A DNA stretch of 5,197 bases from an uncultured Bacillota bacterium (GTDB lineage: Bacteria > Bacillota > Clostridia > Peptostreptococcales > Anaerovoracaceae). Positions 1-5,197 of this stretch are shown piece by piece (positions within the stretch are counted from its first letter, which is position 1; every line of letters begins with the position of its first letter). Location of the stretch: assembly GCA_947302945.1 (NCBI GenBank), contig CAMYWZ010000099.1:1-5197 (forward strand), given 5' to 3'. A program made the translations under genes and the position numbers. Under the pieces are notes generated by a model. The model was not told where the DNA came from. It was given only the letters and a program-made list of their open reading frames with translations, and made no database searches.

Positions 1-692
1 CCTTCCCGGGCCGCTACCTGGACCATAGCCTGGGCTGTTTTAGGGCTGTAGACAGACAAGATCGCCGTTTTCAGCGAGTTTTTGCCCGGGGTCGAGAAAA
101 GTATCGACCCGTTGGAAATGAGCCTCATGCGGACGCCCGGATAGGCCAGAGCCATCTTCGAGACGTAGTCCGTTACGAGTGCGCTTTCAGTGTTGTCCGG
201 CTTGAGGAACTTGAGCCTTGCGGGCACGTTGTAAAAGAGGTCTTTTACGATGATCGTAGTGCCCTCTTCGCAGGCAGCGTCTTCGATCAGGATGGTCTCG
301 GATCCGCTGACGCATATCCTTGCGCCGCTCCTTGCTCCAGCAGTCTTCCTGATCAGCTCTGTCTTTGAGACTGCGGCGATCGAAGCCAGTGCTTCCCCGC
401 GGAATCCAAGCGTTTCGATGTCGGAGAGGTCTTCTTCCGTCCGAAGTTTGCTGGTGGCATATCTTGTGAAAGCCAGCTCGAGCTCTTCTTTCGGGATTCC
501 GCATCCGTTGTCGGTGACGCGGATGTATTCCTTGCCGCCTTTGATGATCTCCACAGTAACAGCCGTGGCGCCGGCATCTATCGAGTTTTCAACGAGTTCC
601 TTTACTATCGAAAGAGGTCTTTCGACGACCTCTCCTGCTGCTATCTTGTCGGCGACTTCTCTGGGAAGCGCCCTGATGGTATTGTCGCTCAC
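1..692 (-). CDS. mutL: DNA mismatch repair protein MutL, N-terminal part (gene runs off the left edge)
   Basis: MutL is the GHKL-type ATPase that links MutS bound at a mismatch to downstream repair. I translated about 230 residues by hand; the rest lies outside the window. The N-terminal ATPase domain is clear: the opening IRALPREVADKIAAGEVVERP (in part) at 6-26, motif I ELVENSIDAGA at 32-42 (catalytic Glu32, Mg-binding Asn36), motif II DNGCGI at 61-66, TSKL at 80-83, motif III TLGFRGEALASI at 94-105, and DLFYNVPARLKFLK at 151-164. The transducer domain begins near residue 170. The start is the GTG at 692-690. It overlaps the mutS stop by 4 nt (GTGA) and has GGAGG 10 nt upstream. Families are usually 600-670 aa, so about two thirds is missing, including the C-terminal region where an endonuclease motif would be. 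No frameshift or stop is seen in the visible part. Translational coupling to mutS is likely. Confidence 0.97.
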   Translation of the reverse strand, partial: MSDNTIRALPREVADKIAAGEVVERPLSIVKELVENSIDAGATAVTVEIIKGGKEYIRVTDNGCGIPKEELELAFTRYATSKLRTEEDLSDIETLGFRGEALASIAAVSKTELIRKTAGARSGARICVSGSETILIEDAACEEGTTIIVKDLFYNVPARLKFLKPDNTESALVTDYVSKMALAYPGVRMRLISNGSILFSTPGKNSLKTAILSVYSPKTAQAMVQVAARE

Positions 693-3268
693 AGCTTCGA
701 AGCCTCCTCTTTAAGCTCTTCGAGCAGCCTTATGGCTCCGGAAGGAGTGATGTTCATAAGATCCAGATCGCGCAGCTTCTGAGCTACAACTGAGTCAGTG
801 AAATTCAAGAATGACATCTGTGACCCTTCTGAAGATCCTTCGCTTCGCTCAGGATGACAATGCTCTTCGCGTTGCTCAGAAGGAAGGATAAGACCGGTGG
901 TCATCCTGAGGCCGGAGGCCGAAGGATCTCTGCCGGATTCCAGTTCGTCCAGTTTAAGCTGGGCGGTCTCGAGAACAGCCTTCGGAACGCCTGCGAGCTT
1001 CGCGACGTGTATGCCGTAGCTTCTGCTGGCAGCGCCTTCTACTATCTTATGCAGGAAGACTATGCTGCCGTTCTGCTCCGCTACGTCCACGTTGAGGTTC
1101 CTGACGCCTTTGATGCTCTCGGAAAGCGCAGTGAGCTCGTGATAGTGCGTTGCGAACAGCGTCCTGGCCCTGAGCTTCGGATCTGTAAGCGCAAGCACCA
1201 CTGCCCATGCGATGGAAAGGCCGTCCCAGGTGCTGGTGCCCCGCCCTATCTCGTCGAGTATTATGAGGCTCCTGCTGGTAGCTGTATTGAGTATGTAGGC
1301 AAGTTCGGACATCTCGACGAAGAACGTGGACTGTCCCATCGAAATGTTGTCGGATGCGCCGATGCGGGTGTAGATGCGGTCGCAGATGCCTATCTCGGCT
1401 TCCTGAGCCGGGACGAAGCAGCCGGACTGCGCCATCAGGACTATCAGCGCGAGCTGCCTCATGTAGGTGGATTTACCGGACATGTTCGGGCCGGTTATAA
1501 GAAGCATCGACGAACTGTCCCTGTCCACGTATACGTCGTTTGAGACAAAAATGCCGTCCGAGATAGTATTCTCTATGACTGGATGGCGTCCTTTGGTGAT
1601 CCTTATGACGTCTCCGCTGCTGATACTTGGCTTTACATAATCATTTCTTACGGAGACTTCCGAGAAACTGCAGAGAACATCCACTGCCGCGAGCGCAATA
1701 GAAGTGTGCTGGATCACTGAAGTAAGCTCTTTGATGCGCAGCTTAAGGTCGTTGAAAAGCCTGTATTCGAGCTCGTTCGTGCGTGCCTGGGCGTTCATGA
1801 CGAGGTTTTCGACCTCTTTGAGCTCCGGCGTTACGTACCTTTCGCCGCCAACGAGAGTCTGTTTCCTGATGTAATCGGCCGGCGCCATATCCACCTGCGA
1901 CTTGCTGATCTCGATATAGTAGCCGAAGACCTTGTTGAAGCCCACTTTCAGGTTCTTGATGCCTGTGCGTTCGCGCTCTTTGGCCTCCAGCGACGCTATC
2001 CATACCCTACCGTCTTTTGCGGAAGCATTGATATTGTCGAGTTCTTCGGAGTAACCCGGCTTTATGATGCCGCCTTCGCGTATCGTAAGCGGCGGGTCTT
2101 CGGTTATAGCCCTTTCTATCTCTTCGCAAATGTCTTTGAGCGGTTCGATCTGCGAGTTGAGCTGGGTAAGGAGCTTGTCGGAAAGCGCGGAAAGCTCCGC
2201 TTTGATGTCCGGAAGGCAGGCAAGGCTCTGTTTGAGCGCCAGAAGGTCTCTGGCGTTGGCTGTTCCAAGCGAGATCCTTGCGATGAGCCTTTCGAGGTCG
2301 TAAACGCCTTTGAGCGCGGTGCGGAGGTTGTTTCTTGTGATGATGTCTTCCGCAAGAGCTTCGACCGCGTCAAGCCTCTCCTGTATCTTAGGTATGCTTA
2401 TGAGCGGCTCCCTTAGCCACTGCTTCAGCTTTCTTGAGCCCATGGCGGTGCCGCACATGTCCAGAACGCCCAGCAGAGAACCATTGGTACTGCGCTCGAA
2501 GAGAGACTCGGTGATCTCCAGATTCTTTATAGTGGCCTTGTCCAGCCTCATGCTGACGCTGTCGTCGACGATGCGGAGCGGCTCAAGATGTGTTATATCC
2601 TGCTTCTGGGTGTCTTTCAGGTAAGCAAGCAGCATGCCGGGCGCGCTCTTTTCGTACTTGAGGCGCGTGCTTGCGGTCGATATGAAGATCTCGCTGTGCC
2701 TTGCGTATTCAAAGAGAATGGGCGCCCTCTCCTCGTCGAGGTTCGTGATGATCTCTTTGGGCTGGACCTTCACAAGAGTCTCCGTGAGCCTTTCAGTGGG
2801 CTGATCCCCTCCTATGCGCATAGCAGAGAATTCGCCGGTGGAAATGTCGCACCAGGAAACGTCTGTGCCTTCGTCGAAGAAGACAGCCATGAGGTAGTTG
2901 TTGTCCTTTTCGGAAAGCATGGCCGAGCTTACTACCGTGCCCGGAGTGACTATCCTGATGACTTCGCGCGGGACTATGCCTTTGCAGGTGTCGGGATCAG
3001 CCATCTGTTCGGCGATGGCTACCTTATAACCTTTCTCGATCAGCTTTGCGATATAGGTGTCGGCTGCATGGAAAGGCACGCCGCACATTGGAGCTTTTTC
3101 ATCGTCGCCGCAGGCTCTTGCCGTAAGGACCAGGTCTATGGCTTTGGAGACAGTTACAGCATCATCAAAGAACATCTCGTAGAAATCTCCGAGACGGTAA
3201 AACAGGATGCAGTCTTTGTACTGCTCCTTGGTTTCGAGATAATGCTGCATCATTGGACTGTAAGCCAT
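689..3268 (-). CDS. mutS: DNA mismatch repair protein MutS, complete, 859 aa
   Basis: MutS binds base mismatches and small loops in DNA as a dimer and, using ATP, recruits MutL. All landmarks are present. The mismatch-reading Phe-X-Glu motif is F29-Y30-E31 in GDFYEMF. The connector and lever domains follow to about residue 560, with the clamp near 425-515. The ATPase domain has Walker A GPNMSGKST at 593-601, the STFFVEMSE signature at 647-655, Walker B LIILDEIGRGTST at 668-680 and the ATHYHEL switch at 706-712. The C-terminal dimerisation helices include DLDLMNITPSGAIRLLEEL at about 834-852. Length is normal for the family (about 850-880 aa). The ATG at 3268 lies 1 nt after the tlyA stop, with GGAGG 6 nt upstream. 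The odd part is the linker at about 780-816, which is encoded by an inverted-repeat element and reads RDPSASGLRMT and CHPERSEGS. All catalytic parts are intact, so the protein is probably functional. Confidence 0.98.
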   Translation of the reverse strand: MAYSPMMQHYLETKEQYKDCILFYRLGDFYEMFFDDAVTVSKAIDLVLTARACGDDEKAPMCGVPFHAADTYIAKLIEKGYKVAIAEQMADPDTCKGIVPREVIRIVTPGTVVSSAMLSEKDNNYLMAVFFDEGTDVSWCDISTGEFSAMRIGGDQPTERLTETLVKVQPKEIITNLDEERAPILFEYARHSEIFISTASTRLKYEKSAPGMLLAYLKDTQKQDITHLEPLRIVDDSVSMRLDKATIKNLEITESLFERSTNGSLLGVLDMCGTAMGSRKLKQWLREPLISIPKIQERLDAVEALAEDIITRNNLRTALKGVYDLERLIARISLGTANARDLLALKQSLACLPDIKAELSALSDKLLTQLNSQIEPLKDICEEIERAITEDPPLTIREGGIIKPGYSEELDNINASAKDGRVWIASLEAKERERTGIKNLKVGFNKVFGYYIEISKSQVDMAPADYIRKQTLVGGERYVTPELKEVENLVMNAQARTNELEYRLFNDLKLRIKELTSVIQHTSIALAAVDVLCSFSEVSVRNDYVKPSISSGDVIRITKGRHPVIENTISDGIFVSNDVYVDRDSSSMLLITGPNMSGKSTYMRQLALIVLMAQSGCFVPAQEAEIGICDRIYTRIGASDNISMGQSTFFVEMSELAYILNTATSRSLIILDEIGRGTSTWDGLSIAWAVVLALTDPKLRARTLFATHYHELTALSESIKGVRNLNVDVAEQNGSIVFLHKIVEGAASRSYGIHVAKLAGVPKAVLETAQLKLDELESGRDPSASGLRMTTGLILPSEQREEHCHPERSEGSSEGSQMSFLNFTDSVVAQKLRDLDLMNITPSGAIRLLEELKEEASKL
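703..707 (-). promoter_or_regulatory. Ribosome binding site for mutL
   Basis: GGAGG on the minus strand, 10 nt before the GTG at 692, inside the last codons of mutS. It supports the GTG as the mutL start, together with the GTGA overlap with the mutS stop and the conserved N-terminal MutL residues that follow. Confidence 0.75.
833..929. repeat. REP/MITE-like inverted-repeat element inside the mutS coding sequence
   Basis: Two copies of one sequence face each other. The left arm, 833-858, is agatccttc-gcttcg-ctcaggatgac. The right arm, 900-929, is gtcatcctgag-gccggaggcc-gaaggatct. The outer 9 nt (833-841 with 921-929) and inner 11 nt (848-858 with 900-910) pair perfectly, giving 20 base pairs around an unequal 6/10-nt centre. 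The loop is 41 nt (859-899). The right-arm centre is itself a small hairpin, ggcc-gga-ggcc. From memory, GTCATCCTGAGCGAAGCGAAGGATC-type repeats are spread through many bacterial genomes, and their translation CHPERSEGS turns up in unrelated proteins. Here both arms are open in the mutS frame. There is no transposase gene, and I see no clear target-site duplication. Confidence 0.85.
863..881 (-). repeat. Degenerate third copy of the repeat unit in the element's loop
   Basis: On the minus strand this reads TTCTGAGCAACGCGAAGAG. Aligned without gaps to TCCTGAGCGAAGCGAAGGA of the left arm it matches at 15 of 19 positions. It lies in the same reading frame (PSEQREE against HPERSEG). It could be a decayed tandem copy or a chance resemblance in a low-complexity stretch. 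Confidence 0.4.
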
Positions 3269-3269
3269 A

Positions 3270-4051
3270 TCAGCCCTCCAGCTTTTCGTGAGCGGTTTTT
3301 ACGACCGCTTCGATATCTATGTCTTTTGCGCAGTCCTCTCCGAGGACGAGATCCAGCAGGAATTCTATGTTTCCGCTGCCGCCGGTGATCGGAGAGTAAT
3401 CGAGGCCTGCCGCGGAAAAACCGCTGTCCTTCGCGTAGCCGATGACGTTTTCTATGACCTGCACATGGACTTTCGGATCTCTGACTATGCCCTTCTTGCC
3501 TACCTGCTCCCTTCCGGCTTCGAACTGAGGCTTTATGAGGGCATTAAGATGCGCTCCCTGCTTAAGGAGCTTTGCGGCGTTGGGGAATATCAGCTTAAGC
3601 GAAATGAATGAAACGTCAGTGCAGGCGTAATCCATCTGCTCAGGAATCCTGGCCGTGTCCAGTATGCGGAAGTTGGTCTGCTCCATGCAGACCACCTTCT
3701 CGTCCACGCGCAGCTTGTACCGGAATCTACAGCGTAGACCTTTGCGGCGCCCCTTTGAAGAAGGCAGTCCGTAAAGCCACCGGTAGAAGATCCTATATCC
3801 ATGCAGACGAAGCTCGCAGGATCTATCCCGAAGACGTCCAGAGCCTTGGCAAGTTTGTATCCGCCGCGGCTGACATAGGGACAGGTCTCCCCTTTGATCT
3901 CTATCAGTGCATCTTCAGGGACCTGTGTACCGGGTTTGTCGGAGATGGCTTTATTCACGAAGACCAGGCCCTCCATCACAGCGATGCGGGCCTTTTCCCT
4001 GGACTCAAAGTATCCTTTTTCGGTAAGCAGAACATCAAGCCTTTTTTTCAA
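3270..4051 (-). pseudogene. tlyA: TlyA-family 16S/23S rRNA 2'-O-methyltransferase, broken by a frameshift near 3717-3721
   Basis: TlyA proteins methylate ribose 2'-OH groups of rRNA and are often annotated as hemolysins. The first frame (111 residues from the TTG at 4051) has an S4 RNA-binding domain (KKRLDVLLTEKGYFESREKA and on, about 2-55), RGGYKL with Lys66, and the SAM motif DIGSSTGGFTD at 85-95. It runs correctly to VYAVDSG, then goes out of frame and stops at 3590. The correct sequence resumes in another frame as YKLRVDEKVVCMEQTNFR and continues to the stop at 3270. It carries TDVSFI, IKPQFEAGREQVGKKGIVRD and GGSGNIEF. From memory, the family reads roughly G-(T/Y)-(N/G)-QL-x-(W/Y)-KLR here, so about 16 nt seem to be lost. 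Restoring them would give about 265 aa, the normal length. The K-D-K-E catalytic set is split: Lys in fragment one, Asp, Lys and Glu in fragment two. Neither half should be active. A sequencing or assembly error is the main alternative. Confidence 0.85.
3275..3279 (-). promoter_or_regulatory. Ribosome binding site for mutS
   Basis: GGAGG on the minus strand, 6 nt before the mutS ATG at 3268, inside the last codons of tlyA. Because it is close to consensus, mutS can probably be initiated independently even though the broken tlyA frame stops far upstream. Confidence 0.8.
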
Positions 4052-5197
4052 GACTGCCGCCTCCGCTGTAACTGTCGATCTTCTTTGCGATGCCGAGAGC
4101 ATCCATTCCGTATCTTTTGCGAAGCTGGGCGACTGTGCCGTGCTCTATGAAAGCATCCGGCCAGCCTATCTTTATGACGCGGCAGCCGGACTGCAGAGCG
4201 CAGGCATAGCTGCATACTGCCGAGCCCAGGCCGCCCTCTTCAACTCCGTCTTCGACAACTGCAACTACCTCGTAGTTGCGAAGAGCATAAGTGATGAAAG
4301 CTTCGTCAAGAGGTTTGATCGTGCCTATGTCTGCGACAGCAACGCTTACGAGCTTCCAGTCCCTTATCATGTTCTTCTCAAGGATGTTTGCAGCCTCAAG
4401 AGCTTCGGACAGCATGTTGTCGTCGCTGATTATCAGTACGCTGCTTCCTTCTTTGATGATCTGCGGAGTTCCGTCTCCCGGCTCTGATTTCAGAGCCGGA
4501 GCCTTTCCTCTCGGGTACCTGATGGCAACAGGAGCGGACATCGCCAGCGCCTTTTCCAGCATATTCGCAAGCGTTGCCTTGTCCCTGGGGCACATGATGG
4601 TCATGCCCGGCATCGAGGACAGATATGCTATGTCGTATATGCCCTGGTGGGTCTCTCCGTCCTGCCCTGTGACACCTGCGCGGTCGATAGCGAAAACCAC
4701 CGGGAGTTTTTCCAGGCAGACTTCGGTGAGCATCTCGTCGTAGGCTCTCTGAAGGAAGGTGGAATAGATAGCAGCAACAGGTTTCTGTCCGGAAAGCGCA
4801 AGCCCCTCCGCGAACGATACCGCATGCTGTTCGGCTATGCCTACGTCGAACACCCTGTCCGGAAGAGCTGCTTTCATAGGCCCGAGGCCGGTGGAATCTA
4901 TCATTGCAGCGCTTATTGCGGTGATCCTCTCGTCTTTCTGAGCAAGCCCCAGCAGTATCTCTCCGAAGGCGTCGGACCAGCTCTGACCTTCGGAGGCCTT
5001 GCTATCCGGGTCGCCCGGATCGAAGGCGCCTATGCCGTGGAACCTTGTAGGATCCTTTTCAGCAGGCTCATAGCCCTTTCCCTTTGTGGTAAGCACGTGG
5101 ATGAGAACCGGCTTGTCCAAAGTCTTTGCGAATTCGAACATGTTCGCAAGAGACTCTATGTCGTGCCCGTCCAGAGGACCGTAGTATTTGATGCCGA
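4035..5197 (-). CDS. dxs: 1-deoxy-D-xylulose-5-phosphate synthase, C-terminal 386 residues (gene runs off the right edge)
   Basis: Dxs is a cytosolic thiamine-diphosphate enzyme that joins pyruvate and glyceraldehyde 3-phosphate to make DXP, feeding the MEP isoprenoid pathway and thiamine and pyridoxal synthesis. The visible frame begins GIKYYGPLDGHD, the end of the first ThDP-binding domain, then HVLTTKGKGYEPAE and FHG. The transketolase pyrimidine-binding domain follows, with GIAEQHAV holding the catalytic Glu (residue 122 of the visible part) and DRAGVTGQDGETHQG. The C-terminal transketolase domain includes VVAVVEDGVEEGGLGSAV and ends GGGSLEKKA. The family is about 620 aa, so roughly 235 N-terminal residues are outside the window. 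The ATG at 5141 is an internal Met, not the start. A small oddity is AAMIDSTGL where I would expect roughly AAMPSGTGL. The 3' end overlaps the tlyA start by 17 nt. No sign of damage. Confidence 0.97.
   Translation of the reverse strand, partial: GIKYYGPLDGHDIESLANMFEFAKTLDKPVLIHVLTTKGKGYEPAEKDPTRFHGIGAFDPGDPDSKASEGQSWSDAFGEILLGLAQKDERITAISAAMIDSTGLGPMKAALPDRVFDVGIAEQHAVSFAEGLALSGQKPVAAIYSTFLQRAYDEMLTEVCLEKLPVVFAIDRAGVTGQDGETHQGIYDIAYLSSMPGMTIMCPRDKATLANMLEKALAMSAPVAIRYPRGKAPALKSEPGDGTPQIIKEGSSVLIISDDNMLSEALEAANILEKNMIRDWKLVSVAVADIGTIKPLDEAFITYALRNYEVVAVVEDGVEEGGLGSAVCSYACALQSGCRVIKIGWPDAFIEHGTVAQLRKRYGMDALGIAKKIDSYSGGGSLEKKA
4060..4064 (-). promoter_or_regulatory. Ribosome binding site that fixes the TTG start of tlyA
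   Basis: GGAGG on the minus strand, 8 nt before the TTG at 4051, inside the final codons of dxs. It favours TTG over the in-frame ATG at 4102. Translation from the TTG gives (M)KKRLDVLL, the normal beginning of TlyA proteins, whereas the upstream ATG would add 17 unusual residues overlapping dxs. Confidence 0.8.

Noticed and set aside
833..929. Rho-independent terminator
   Set aside because: The hairpin lies inside the mutS frame, has a 41-nt loop, and neither strand has a T run after it.
854..1543. Plus-strand open frame of 229 codons antisense to mutS, starting in the repeat element
   Set aside because: No recognisable motif, and it mirrors the MutS ATPase domain. Its start in the repeat is tempting but nothing supports expression.
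2588..3388. Long plus-strand open frame of 266 codons antisense to mutS and the tlyA end
   Set aside because: It lies opposite a fully conserved MutS frame, shows no recognisable domain, and is expected from codon bias in a G+C-rich gene.
3270..3707. Second tlyA fragment as an independent gene from the GTG at 3707
   Set aside because: No ribosome binding site precedes the GTG, which encodes an ordinary internal Val, and the fragment begins in the middle of the methyltransferase fold.
4035..4051. Frameshift-made Dxs-TlyA fusion through the A7 run
   Set aside because: tlyA is in the +1 frame relative to dxs, so a -1 slip does not join them, and the tlyA start has its own good ribosome binding site.
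3590..4102. tlyA starting at the ATG at 4102
   Set aside because: This adds 17 residues that do not resemble TlyA and overlap dxs; the TTG at 4051 has a well-placed GGAGG and gives the conserved N-terminus.
3894..4487. Plus-strand open frame of 197 codons antisense to tlyA and dxs
   Set aside because: Spans the boundary of two opposite-strand genes with no domain, so it is a shadow frame.

Overview
The window holds one tightly packed set of four genes, all on the minus strand. Read in the direction of transcription (from high to low coordinates) they are the 3' two thirds of dxs, a tlyA gene broken by a frameshift, a complete mutS, and the first third of mutL. There are no real intergenic gaps: tlyA starts inside the end of dxs, mutS starts 1 nt after the tlyA stop, and mutL starts inside the mutS stop codon. 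A GGAGG-type Shine-Dalgarno sequence precedes each internal start. No promoter, terminator, tRNA, rRNA, CRISPR array or transposase gene was seen. The long open frames on the plus strand are antisense shadows.

Organism: probably a member of the Bacillota, class Clostridia, with G+C a little above 50% by eye. The reasons are the dxs-tlyA adjacency typical of that group, strong GGAGG ribosome binding sites, use of TTG and GTG starts, a Firmicutes-like MutS with a C-terminal dimerisation tail, and the mutS-mutL pair. This is inference; no taxonomic marker was available to test it.

Function: dxs makes DXP, the first committed intermediate of the MEP isoprenoid pathway. tlyA would encode an S4-domain rRNA 2'-O-methyltransferase. 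mutS and mutL encode the mismatch recognition protein and its ATPase partner. The usual clostridial genes after tlyA (nadK, argR, recN) are absent here, so the dxs-tlyA block abuts the mismatch-repair block directly.

Two things stand out. First, the variable linker of mutS near its 3' end carries a REP/MITE-like inverted repeat (833-929). Both arms are read in frame, giving the peptides RDPSASGLRMT and CHPERSEGS, with a degenerate third copy between them. Second, tlyA is missing about 16 nt (3n+1) just after its SAM-binding motif. This splits its catalytic residues between two reading frames and places a premature stop about 320 nt before mutS. I see no convincing new multi-gene system; the genes are housekeeping genes with unusual local structure.
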